7,978 nt of DNA. Origin: an uncultured Eubacterium sp. (GTDB lineage: Bacteria > Bacillota > Clostridia > Peptostreptococcales > Anaerovoracaceae). Under the pieces are notes generated by a model that saw only the letters and a list, made by a program, of their open reading frames with translations, was not told where the DNA came from and searched no databases. Positions 1 through 6,255 of the stretch are shown here, in pieces. The stretch spans positions 1-7,978 of the forward strand of contig UQNP01000084.1 of assembly GCA_900542385.1 (NCBI GenBank), read 5' to 3'. A program made the translations under genes and the position numbers. How positions within the stretch are numbered: the stretch's first letter is position 1; the number at the start of each line of letters is the position of its first letter.

Positions 1-970
1 GGTGCAGTATGCGGAAAGAATAAAAAAATACAGACTCCCTGCGGGAGGATGGGATATAGACGGGCTGAACGAAGAGCTCATGGAAGGCACAGAAGAAGAA
101 AGGCAGTGCTTTTATATGATGGCTAACTGGCTGATAAAGGGAGGAGAGAATGTGTTCCTGCAGGATGGGAACACTACAGCCTTAAGCAGCGGAAGGCTCA
201 GCGATGTTTTGATATACCTGAGGAAAGCGTTCCCTAATATCAAAAGGATAACATCCTACGGGAGAGCTGAAAATCTTTCGAAGGTCAGTGCTGAGGAATA
301 TGCGGAGCTTAAAGCCGCAGGCCTCGACAGGATACATTCAGGATTTGAGTCGGGATCTGATAAAGTCCTTGAAAAGATAAATAAAGGGGTGACATCTGAG
401 CAGGAGATAACAGCAGGCAGGAATATAAAGGCGGGAGGTATAGAGCTTTCGATTTATTTCATGCCGGGAGTCGGAGGAAAGGAACTAACGGAAGAAAATG
501 CCCTTGGTACGGCGAGGGTCGTGAATGCCATAGAGCCGGACTTTTTAAGGATAAGGACTGCCGCTGTAAAGCGCGGGACAGGACTGTACGAAGATTTTGT
601 AAACGGAGATTTTACTCTGTGCAGTGATGATGATAAACTGCTTGAGATAAAAAAGGTTATAGAAGAATGCCGCGGCGTGGACACGAAGATCGTCAGCGAC
701 CATATAATAAATCTTTTGCAGGGGATAAAGGGCAGTCTAAGGACGGATACAGACAAAATGGCTGGGATCATAGATGATTATCTGGCAAGACCGGAGCATG
801 AGAAAAAAATGTATCAGGCTGCGCGCCGCATGGCTCTGGTGATCAGTCCTAAAGAAATGACGAGACTGAGTCAAAATGAAAAGAAAGAGATAGAAAAGCT
901 TATCGAAAACACTCCTGATCCTTACCAGTGGGAGATAATGATGAACGAGCTGATAAGCAGGTATATATGA
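1..970 (+). CDS. Radical SAM family protein, 5' end outside the window
   Basis: This is the C-terminal part (about 322 visible residues) of a radical SAM enzyme. The frame is open to the window edge; a GTG lies at base 2, but the protein very probably starts upstream, because the CxxxCxxC motif that holds the [4Fe-4S]/SAM cluster is absent from the visible part. What is seen is the Elp3/MiaB-like core: a strand followed by FLQDGNTTAL (about residues 52-61), ITSYGRAENL (83-92), the SGFESGSDKVL segment (113-123) typical of the SAM-binding half-barrel, and a later strand ending in a glycine-rich PGVGG. The rest is a helical tail with no recognisable extra domain. The substrate cannot be told from this. 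The stop codon is one base before scpA, so the gene is probably cotranscribed with scpAB. The superfamily call is fairly sure; the function is unknown. Confidence 0.82.
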   Translation, partial: VQYAERIKKYRLPAGGWDIDGLNEELMEGTEEERQCFYMMANWLIKGGENVFLQDGNTTALSSGRLSDVLIYLRKAFPNIKRITSYGRAENLSKVSAEEYAELKAAGLDRIHSGFESGSDKVLEKINKGVTSEQEITAGRNIKAGGIELSIYFMPGVGGKELTEENALGTARVVNAIEPDFLRIRTAAVKRGTGLYEDFVNGDFTLCSDDDKLLEIKKVIEECRGVDTKIVSDHIINLLQGIKGSLRTDTDKMAGIIDDYLARPEHEKKMYQAARRMALVISPKEMTRLSQNEKKEIEKLIENTPDPYQWEIMMNELISRYI

Positions 971-971
971 T

Positions 972-1730
972 ATGAGCTACAGAGTAAAACTTGATGTGTT
1001 CGAAGGTCCCTTCGACCTTTTGGTATACCTTATAGAACACGCGGAAATGAGTATATATGACATCAGGATATCTGAGATCGTAAACCAGTATATGGATTAT
1101 ATAGACAAGATGGAAACGGCGAATATAAACCTCTCGTCGGAGTTTCTCGTGCTGGCGGCGGAGCTTTTGGAGATAAAGTCGAAAATGCTTCTTCCGAGCA
1201 AAACTCAGGATACCGATGGGGAAACTTTCGCAGAGGATCCGAGAACGGAGCTGGTGGCACGCCTTGCCGAATACAAGCGGTTCAAAAATATTTCGGTGAT
1301 GCTTGAAAGCAGAAGAAAAGAAACTTCGAAGCAGATAGAAAAACCGAAAGAAGATCTTTCCTCGTATACAGGCACGCCGGACGAATATCTGAATCTCGAT
1401 ATAGATAAATTCAGGACGGCGTTTGAAGCTTTTCTTCAGCGCAAAAGAAGGCTGGAGGAGATAAGAGCGCACCATATAAGAACGGAAAAACAGCGTTTGA
1501 CCACGGAAAAAAAGATGGAATCCATAAAGAATTTTTTCAGGGCAGAGCCGCAGCGTGAAGCTGATTTCAGAGAGCTGATCCAGAAGAAAGACGATATGTA
1601 TGACGTTGCTGTCACTTTTTCATCGGTGCTTGAGATGATGAAGGAGAGAAGGCTTGACGCGGAGCAGAAGTACATATTCGGTGATATAAAGGTAAAGGCT
1701 GCGGAAAACATATTCAAGGAAGAGGTATGA
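972..1730 (+). CDS. scpA: Segregation and condensation protein A (ScpA, kleisin)
   Basis: ScpA is the kleisin subunit that bridges the two heads of the Smc dimer and, with ScpB, forms bacterial condensin, which acts on the nucleoid during chromosome segregation. The 252-residue length is normal. The N-terminus has the family signature VFEGPFDLLVYLIE (residues 9-22), followed by the DIRISEIVNQYMDYI helix and SSEFLVLAAELLEIKSKMLL (55-74). The middle (about 105-190) is charged and likely coiled or linker. The C-terminus (about 208-250), with VTFSSVLEMMKERR and a closing IKVKAAE, fits the winged helix that binds the Smc head. The ATG at 972 follows the previous stop (968-970) after one base and has only a weak AGCAGG site upstream, so translation is probably coupled to the radical SAM gene. 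Identification is secure. Confidence 0.96.
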   Translation: MSYRVKLDVFEGPFDLLVYLIEHAEMSIYDIRISEIVNQYMDYIDKMETANINLSSEFLVLAAELLEIKSKMLLPSKTQDTDGETFAEDPRTELVARLAEYKRFKNISVMLESRRKETSKQIEKPKEDLSSYTGTPDEYLNLDIDKFRTAFEAFLQRKRRLEEIRAHHIRTEKQRLTTEKKMESIKNFFRAEPQREADFRELIQKKDDMYDVAVTFSSVLEMMKERRLDAEQKYIFGDIKVKAAENIFKEEV

Positions 1731-1731
1731 T

Positions 1732-2322
1732 ATGGCGGAAAACAAAAGTATGAAATCAGCTATAGAGTCGATGATGTTCGTATGGGGAGAGCCTCTGGAT
1801 ATCAAGGACATGGCTGAGGTTTTCAATGTGGATAAAAAGGAAGTTTACGAGTGCTGTTTGAAGCTTCAGGAAGAATACGAGGAAAGCGGACGAGGTATAG
1901 TTATAAGGGAAGTGAACAAGTGCTTTCAGTTCGTGACAAGAGCGGAGAATATAGATTACATAGAAAGACTCTGCACTCCTGCGAAACAGAAAAAACTGTC
2001 TCAGTCAGCTCTTGAGGTCCTGGCCATCGTTGCTTACAGACAGCCTGTGACTAAAGGAGAGATAGAAGCGGTGAGAGGCATAAAGTGCGACAGGGTGATA
2101 GAAGGCCTTTCCCGCAAAAAGCTTGTGACGGAAGTGGGGCGTGCAGATACGGTGGGAAGACCGATGCTGTACGGTACTACCGATGAATTCCTGAAGCAGT
2201 TTGGATTCAGCTCCCTTAAAGAGCTGCCGGATATAGAAGACCTGGAAAGAGCTGTGAACGGGGATGAAGACTCGGAAGAGAACGATATGCTCCGCACACA
2301 GCAGATAAGTATAGATATATGA
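1732..2322 (+). CDS. scpB: Segregation and condensation protein B (ScpB)
   Basis: ScpB is the dimeric winged-helix partner that binds the middle of ScpA in the Smc-ScpAB condensin. The 196-residue length is typical. The first winged-helix domain begins with KSAIESMMFVWGEPLDIKDMAEVF (from residue 8). The second carries the hallmark LSQSALEVLAIVAYRQPVTKGEIEAVRG (from about residue 89), then CDRVIEGLSRKKLV and VGRADTVGRPMLYGTTDEFLKQFGFSSLKELP. The last about 25 residues are acidic (DEDSEEND) and probably disordered. The ATG at 1732 lies one base after the scpA stop, with AAGGAAGAGG at 1716-1725 as ribosome site. Tight spacing with scpA indicates one operon and matched expression. The strong hairpin just downstream suggests that the operon, or much of its transcription, ends here. 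Confidence 0.96.
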   Translation: MAENKSMKSAIESMMFVWGEPLDIKDMAEVFNVDKKEVYECCLKLQEEYEESGRGIVIREVNKCFQFVTRAENIDYIERLCTPAKQKKLSQSALEVLAIVAYRQPVTKGEIEAVRGIKCDRVIEGLSRKKLVTEVGRADTVGRPMLYGTTDEFLKQFGFSSLKELPDIEDLERAVNGDEDSEENDMLRTQQISIDI

Positions 2323-2330
2323 TTTAGAAT

Positions 2331-2372
2331 AAATCCCTTCTTCATTGCGTAGAATGACAGAGGGGATTTTTT
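2331..2372 (+). terminator. Terminator-like hairpin that also contains the dacF ribosome site
   Basis: The 5' arm AAATCCCTTCTTCATT (2331-2346) pairs with AATGA (2353-2357) and AGAGGGGATTT (2359-2369). This gives about 16 bp with one T-G wobble, one bulged C (2358) and the loop GCGTAG (2347-2352). A run of six T follows from 2367, partly inside the stem. This looks like an intrinsic terminator for scpAB. The only plausible Shine-Dalgarno of the next gene, GAGGGG (2360-2365), lies in the 3' arm, so the fold should also hide that site. The structure is read directly; termination and translational control are inference. Confidence 0.72.
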
Positions 2373-3218
2373 ATGAAAAAGAAAAAAATATTGTTTACAG
2401 TCATTGTGACAGCGGTCAGCGTTTTAGGTATATTCGTGTACTCCTGGCGGACCGGTGAAGTCAGATTGTCATCGCAGGATATAGGGATATCAGCAGGGCA
2501 GGCGATACTTATAGATGCGCATACAGGCAGGGTGATTTATGAAAAGTCGGCGGATGAAAAGGCGTACCCTGCAAGTACAACGAAAATAATGACAGCTATG
2601 ATTACCATACAGACCCTCGAAAAATACGACAGTCCCATAAAGCAGAAAGTAAAGGTGCCGCCCGGGGCGGAAGGGACAGAGGGATCATCGATATATCTGA
2701 AGACAGGAGAGATGATATCCATAGAGGATCTGCTTTATGGACTGATGCTGGTTTCGGGGAACGATTCGGCGGAAGCTCTGGCAGAGATAATAGGAGGCAG
2801 CCGTGAAAACTTTGTGGATATGATGAATAAAAAAGCGAAGGAGCTGGGATGCAGCGGCACACATTTTGAAAATCCCAGCGGACTTTTCGATGAAAAGCAT
2901 TATACTACGGCGAGGGATATGGCTGTCATTGCGGCAGAGGCAATGAAAAACCGCAGGTTCAGGCAGATCGTTTCAGAAGACGTGTGGCATGCTGAAAGAG
3001 AAAACAGTGATTACCTTGCTTTCAGGAATAAGAACAAAACAATCCGGCAGTTTGAAGGCGGGAACGGGATAAAGATCGGATATACGGAAAACTCTGGAAG
3101 GACTCTTGTGGCGTCAGCTAAAAGAGGTGATGAGGAAGTGATCTGCGTAGTCATGAGCGCTCCTGACTGGTTCAACGATGCTTACAGTCTTATGGAATAC
3201 GGATTTGAGATGTTGTAG
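2373..3218 (+). CDS. Short serine D-Ala-D-Ala carboxypeptidase (PBP5/DacF-like, peptidase S11)
   Basis: Peptidase S11 enzymes remove the terminal D-Ala from peptidoglycan pentapeptides outside the membrane. This protein has basic residues and one hydrophobic helix (about 6-24), read here as a signal anchor because no clean AxA cleavage site is seen. The catalytic domain follows from about residue 41 (AGQAILIDAHTG). The SxxK motif is S68-T-T-K71 in YPASTTKIMTA, the second motif is S128-G-N130, and FENPSGL sits at 165-171. The third motif, normally KTG, reads K234-I-G236 in an otherwise conserved GIKIGYTENSGRTLVASA block. At 281 residues it lacks the C-terminal PBP5_C domain and amphipathic anchor of full-length family members. 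The start at 2373 has GAGGGG seven bases upstream, inside a hairpin. The family is certain; whether activity survives the Thr-to-Ile change is open. It is close to DacF by context, but I give no symbol. Confidence 0.9.
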   Translation: MKKKKILFTVIVTAVSVLGIFVYSWRTGEVRLSSQDIGISAGQAILIDAHTGRVIYEKSADEKAYPASTTKIMTAMITIQTLEKYDSPIKQKVKVPPGAEGTEGSSIYLKTGEMISIEDLLYGLMLVSGNDSAEALAEIIGGSRENFVDMMNKKAKELGCSGTHFENPSGLFDEKHYTTARDMAVIAAEAMKNRRFRQIVSEDVWHAERENSDYLAFRNKNKTIRQFEGGNGIKIGYTENSGRTLVASAKRGDEEVICVVMSAPDWFNDAYSLMEYGFEML

Positions 3219-3235
3219 ATCATATATAGTGCAGG

Positions 3236-3264
3236 AAGGCGGCAGCCTTGCCTGTCGTACAGGC
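3236..3264 (+). other. Two adjacent small hairpins downstream of the carboxypeptidase gene
   Basis: AAGGC (3236-3240) and GCCTT (3245-3249) form a 5-bp hairpin with a GGCA loop. Directly after it GCCTG (3250-3254) and CAGGC (3260-3264) form another with loop TCGTA. A different outer pairing, GGAAGG (3234-3239) with CCTTTCC (3266-3272), would compete with the first hairpin. No T-tract follows, so this is not a standard intrinsic terminator. It lies in the 111-base gap before the next gene and may be a leader or mRNA 3'-end structure. The function is not known. Confidence 0.4.
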
Positions 3265-3283
3265 TCCTTTCCAAAACAGCGGC

Positions 3284-3305
3284 ATATCTATAAAAGTGTA
3301 GATAT
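3284..3305 (+). repeat. 7-bp inverted repeat before the PyrK-like gene
   Basis: ATATCTA (3284-3290) and TAGATAT (3299-3305) are exact inverted arms around an 8-base spacer. The repeat ends 14 bases before the ribosome site of the next gene. It could be an operator or a small leader hairpin. Being AT-only apart from one C/G, it could also be chance. Confidence 0.35.
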
Positions 3306-3329
3306 ATCAATTTGTTTTTGGAGGTTGCC

Positions 3330-4385
3330 ATGAAATATGTAAATAAGCTTTGCGCCGATGTCGGTACAGCAAACTGTCCCTGTCCGCTGGCGGAGACAGG
3401 AGACTGTCTGATCTGCGGCAGACTTTCAGGTAAAGACTGTTCGGACTGCAAGTGGTCCGGAGTTTGCATATACAACGAATACATTCAAAACGACAAGATC
3501 ATCAGAAACAGAAGAAAAAATTTCCGAGCCTCAATAGTAGAAAAGAGAGAATATGAAAACGGTGTTGGAGTAATGGCGCTGAAAGTGCCGAGGGGATTTG
3601 CGCTTGAAGCCTCGTTTCCCGGATCTTTCATATTTTTGAACGGAGACGATAGATCGGAATTTTCAAATGTGCCGATATCGGTAATGAGATCAGATATAGA
3701 AAAGGGTATGGTGCACATAGCCTTTAAGATAATTTCGGCAAAGACGAAACTGCTTTCAAAGGTGCAGGGCAGCATCATGCTGAGAGGCGTGTATCGAAAC
3801 GGACTTCTCGGGAAAGGTCTGCCGGGCATGGAGCGCGATGTGACGGCAAAGAGCGGCAGACCTGCCAGATGGCTTATAATAACTAAGGGCCTGGGTTTCG
3901 CGCCGGCAGTCAATATACTTAATTGGGCCGGTGGGAGAGCTGTATCGAAAATACTTATGGACGATGAAAAGGCCGAAGGAAGCGTAATAGAGGATTGTTT
4001 TCTTGAAGCAGGACTGAATTTTGATGAAGCGGTATCTTATGACGAAAAGGAACTGACACAGGAAGAAAAAAATCGTGCTGACAGAACGATAAAGATCGAA
4101 AAAACTCCATTATGGGATATTGCCGGAGCTGCCGGCGATATGCAGGAGGGCCGCGTCAGGATCAAGACCGGTCAGTTCGACAGAGTGTTCATACTTGCCT
4201 CCGATTACTATATCGCATCGCTGAAGTCAAAGCTTGATATACCTGATGATAAACTTGTATTCAGCAATAATTTTCATATGTGCTGCGGAGAGGGAATATG
4301 CGGAGCGTGCAGTCATGCGGAGGGAGCAGGCGATTCTCGTAAGATGTGCAAATGCAGGTATGCAGATATATCGGAATTGTTATAG
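3330..4385 (+). CDS. PyrK-like FAD/NAD-binding [2Fe-2S] electron-transfer protein with cysteine-rich N-terminus
   Basis: The protein resembles the electron-transfer subunit of class 1B dihydroorotate dehydrogenase (PyrK), a ferredoxin-reductase-type flavoprotein. The ATG at 3330 is chosen because GGAGG sits five bases upstream (3320-3324); this gives 351 residues, longer than the roughly 260 of PyrK. The N-terminal 50 residues carry eight cysteines (C8, C16, C18, C26, C29, C37, C40, C46), probably an added metal-binding module. The FAD-binding barrel follows (about 65-165, with NVPISVM at 113-119 in place of the usual RPxS), then a nucleotide-binding half starting WLIITKGLGFAPAVNIL (181-197). 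The C-terminus has C319-x4-C324-x2-C327-x12-C340, the PyrK-type [2Fe-2S] pattern, plus C318 and C342. No pyrD or other redox partner is adjacent, so partner and substrate are unknown. The fold assignment is good; a role in pyrimidine synthesis is doubtful. Confidence 0.8.
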   Translation: MKYVNKLCADVGTANCPCPLAETGDCLICGRLSGKDCSDCKWSGVCIYNEYIQNDKIIRNRRKNFRASIVEKREYENGVGVMALKVPRGFALEASFPGSFIFLNGDDRSEFSNVPISVMRSDIEKGMVHIAFKIISAKTKLLSKVQGSIMLRGVYRNGLLGKGLPGMERDVTAKSGRPARWLIITKGLGFAPAVNILNWAGGRAVSKILMDDEKAEGSVIEDCFLEAGLNFDEAVSYDEKELTQEEKNRADRTIKIEKTPLWDIAGAAGDMQEGRVRIKTGQFDRVFILASDYYIASLKSKLDIPDDKLVFSNNFHMCCGEGICGACSHAEGAGDSRKMCKCRYADISELL

Positions 4386-4433
4386 CATGAGAAAAAGCTG
4401 TGCCGGAATTATCTTATTTTTCATATTTTTAAC

Positions 4434-4462
4434 TTGACAAAAGAAAAATCAGCTCATATAAT
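4434..4462 (+). promoter_or_regulatory. Consensus sigma-A promoter of the T-box/trpB unit
   Basis: TTGACA (4434-4439) and TATAAT (4457-4462) are both perfect consensus with an ideal 17-base spacer. Transcription should start near 4468-4470, so the leader is about 370 bases long. A promoter this strong fits control by downstream attenuation rather than by weak initiation. Confidence 0.88.
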
Positions 4463-4712
4463 AGCAACATAAATAATTTAAAACGATAAACCGATGATTA
4501 AGAGTAGTAGCCTCAGATTCGAATTCAAAGAGAGCCGCAGTAGGTGGGATTGCGGTAAGGAGAACTGGAGTGAATGGACTTATGAGGGCAGACGAAAAGT
4601 CTTGCATGCCGTGAAGCCGCGGACTGAGTAGAAACTGACGGGAGCTCCGCCTGTTACAAAGGGAGTGCGTATCGAAAGCTGTACGCAGAAGAAAAGGAAA
4701 ATTTTTATTTTC

Positions 4713-4746
4713 CGGGTGGCATAGCAAAAGCAGCGCTTTTGTCCCG
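4713..4746 (+). promoter_or_regulatory. T-box antiterminator with UGGC acceptor-binding bulge
   Basis: Helix A1 is CGGG (4713-4716) with CCCG (4743-4746). Helix A2 is GCAAAAGC (4724-4731) with GCTTTTGT (4735-4742), closed by a 3-base loop. Between them on the 5' side is a 7-base bulge, TGGCATA (4717-4723). The first four bases can pair with the free GCCA end of uncharged tRNA-Trp. The usual bulge is UGGNACC, so its last two bases differ here. The 3' arms of A1 and A2 are the same bases that form the 5' arm of the terminator, so the two folds exclude each other. Confidence 0.85.
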
Positions 4747-4769
4747 AGCTTGGGCAAAAGCGTTTTTTT
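4734..4769 (+). terminator. Intrinsic terminator of the T-box switch
   Basis: CGCTTTTG (4734-4741), a bulged T (4742) and CCC (4743-4745) pair with GGG (4752-4754) and CAAAAGCG (4755-4762) around the loop GAGCTT. Seven T follow (4763-4769). This is the default fold when tRNA-Trp is charged. It ends 71 bases before the trpB start, so it would stop transcription before the gene. Confidence 0.9.
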
Positions 4770-4840
4770 ATTTATGAAATGCCGACGGACAGAAAAACAT
4801 CGCCCTTGCATTATTCGGTAGATCAGGAAAGGAGAAAAAG

Positions 4841-6223
4841 ATGAAAAAGAATGTACCTTACAGATTATATTTAACAGAAGACAGGATTCCGACACAATGG
4901 TATAATCTCCGGGCAGATATGAAACAGCAGCCGGCTCCGATGATCAATCCGGCAACAGGAAAACCTGCATCCGTTGAGGATCTTTATCCCGTATTCTGCA
5001 AGGAGCTTGCAAAACAGGAGATGGACAGTGAAACGAGATATGTGGATATACCTGATGAAGTGAGGGAGATGTATAAGATATACAGACCATCGCCTCTGTG
5101 CAGAGCATACAATCTGGAAAAGGCTCTCGATACTCCTGCTAAAATATACTACAAATTTGAAGGTAATAATACTTCGGGAAGCCACAAGCTTAATTCGGCA
5201 ATAGCTCAGGCTTATTATGCGAAGCAGGAGGGTCTTAAAGGAGTTACTACTGAGACAGGAGCCGGACAATGGGGTACGGCGCTGTCCGAAGCGTGTTCCT
5301 ATTTTGGACTGGACCTTCTCGTATATATGGTAAAAGTATCCTACAATCAGAAACCTTTCCGAAAAGATATAATGAAAACATTTGGGGCACAGGTTATCGC
5401 ATCGCCTTCCGATACGACCCAGGCCGGAAGAAAGATACTTGAGGAAGATCCTGAGAACAGCGGAAGTCTCGGGTGCGCTATCTCGGAAGCTGTAGAAGTG
5501 GCAGTTACAAAAGAGGGATACAGATACGTCCTTGGATCTGTGCTGAATCAGGTTCTGCTTCATCAGTCGGTGATAGGACTTGAATCCAAAACAGCGATGG
5601 AAATGATAGATGAATATCCGGATATAGTCATAGGCTGCGCGGGAGGCGGATCAAACCTTGGCGGACTCATCGCACCGTTTATGCAGGATAAGCTTACCGG
5701 GAAGGCAGATCCGAGGATAATAGCTGTTGAGCCGGCTTCCTGCCCGTCCTTTACGAGAGGCGTGTATAAATACGATTTCTGTGATACGGGAAAGATCACG
5801 CCAATGGCTAAGATGTATACGCTCGGATGTACCTTCAAACCTGCGGCAAACCACGCCGGAGGACTTAGATATCACGGTATGTCGCCTATACTTTCAAAGC
5901 TCTATGACGACAAGTATATGGAAGCTGTTTCCTATGAGCAGACTAAGGTATTTGAAGCTGCTGTACAGTTTGCAAAGCTTGAGACTATACTTCCTGCGCC
6001 TGAATCTGCTCACGCCATAAGATGTGCGGTGGATGAAGCCATCAGATGCAGAGAAAGCGGAGAAGAAAAGACTATACTGTTCGGACTGACCGGTACTGGA
6101 TATTTCGATATGACAGCATACGCTTCATTCAACGAAGGGAAGATGAGTGATTATATACCTACAGATGAAGATCTCAGACCTTCTATAGAAGCACTCCCTA
6201 AGATACCCGGCATACAGGACTGA
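4841..6223 (+). CDS. trpB: Tryptophan synthase beta chain, TrpB2 type
   Basis: This is a fold-type II PLP enzyme that condenses indole with serine to give tryptophan. At 460 residues with a long N-terminal extension (about 1-80) before the catalytic core, it fits the TrpB2 (TrpB-related) subgroup, not the roughly 400-residue TrpB1 that pairs with TrpA. The PLP lysine is K116 in GSHKLNSA (113-120). The catalytic glutamate is expected at E138 in TTETGAGQWG (136-145). The PLP phosphate loop is GCAGGGSNLGG (265-275), and the core closes with LTGTGYFDM (416-424). The ATG at 4841 has AAAGGAG six bases upstream. No trpA, other trp gene or aminotransferase lies nearby, so it probably works alone on free indole. 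Expression should follow tRNA-Trp charging through the T-box upstream. A neighbouring beta-replacement activity cannot be excluded, but the Trp T-box supports tryptophan synthesis. Confidence 0.94.
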   Translation: MKKNVPYRLYLTEDRIPTQWYNLRADMKQQPAPMINPATGKPASVEDLYPVFCKELAKQEMDSETRYVDIPDEVREMYKIYRPSPLCRAYNLEKALDTPAKIYYKFEGNNTSGSHKLNSAIAQAYYAKQEGLKGVTTETGAGQWGTALSEACSYFGLDLLVYMVKVSYNQKPFRKDIMKTFGAQVIASPSDTTQAGRKILEEDPENSGSLGCAISEAVEVAVTKEGYRYVLGSVLNQVLLHQSVIGLESKTAMEMIDEYPDIVIGCAGGGSNLGGLIAPFMQDKLTGKADPRIIAVEPASCPSFTRGVYKYDFCDTGKITPMAKMYTLGCTFKPAANHAGGLRYHGMSPILSKLYDDKYMEAVSYEQTKVFEAAVQFAKLETILPAPESAHAIRCAVDEAIRCRESGEEKTILFGLTGTGYFDMTAYASFNEGKMSDYIPTDEDLRPSIEALPKIPGIQD

Positions 6224-6255
6224 GGACAGAACATAATTTGACATTATACAATAAA

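Larger units (their letters stand above)
4495..4770 (+). ncRNA. T-box riboswitch leader, predicted tRNA-Trp specific
   Basis: This cis-acting leader should read the charging state of tRNA-Trp and let transcription continue when the tRNA is uncharged. Stem I has a base helix CCTCA (4511-4515) with TGAGG (4583-4587), the AGAGAG segment (4529-4534), and an apical hairpin CCGCA/TGCGG (4535-4539 and 4551-4555 approximately) with a GGTGGGA-type loop. The specifier is read as TGG (4575-4577) in GTGAATGGACTTATGAGG, placed as in known T-boxes just before the TTxTGAG segment. A hairpin with a GAAAA loop follows (about 4589-4606), then the conserved GACGG...CCGCCTGTTACA block (4637-4657). Stem III is TGCGTA (4666-4671) with TACGCA (4682-4687). 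The antiterminator and terminator come last. The TGGC at 4717-4720 complements GCCA, the expected end of bacterial tRNA-Trp. T-box identity is strong; exact stem II pairing was not worked out. Confidence 0.9.

Noticed and set aside
900..1475. 191-codon frame on the - strand
   Set aside because: It lies opposite scpA, which has clear family motifs. The antisense translation shows no recognisable domain and is rich in Arg, Phe and Tyr, as expected from reverse reading.
3268..3294. Possible promoter TTTCCA/TATAAA before the PyrK-like gene
   Set aside because: The spacer is only 15 bases and the -35 is poor, so it was not listed as a feature.
3312..3329. TTG start six codons upstream of the PyrK-like ATG
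   Set aside because: The GGAGG ribosome site lies downstream of this TTG and is correctly spaced for the ATG at 3330.
4386..4433. Possible terminator after the PyrK-like gene
   Set aside because: T-rich stretches are present, but only a weak, interrupted A/T pairing can be drawn. No GC-containing stem precedes them.
4774..4821. Possible 15-codon leader peptide between the T-box terminator and trpB
   Set aside because: There is no ribosome site, no Trp codon run and no role left for it, because the T-box already gives Trp control.
4449..4895. 148-codon frame on the - strand across the T-box leader
   Set aside because: The region is explained by promoter, T-box structure and the trpB start. 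The frame has no independent support.
4871..5563. 230-codon frame on the - strand
   Set aside because: It is antisense to the PLP-lysine half of trpB and has no ribosome site or protein-like features.
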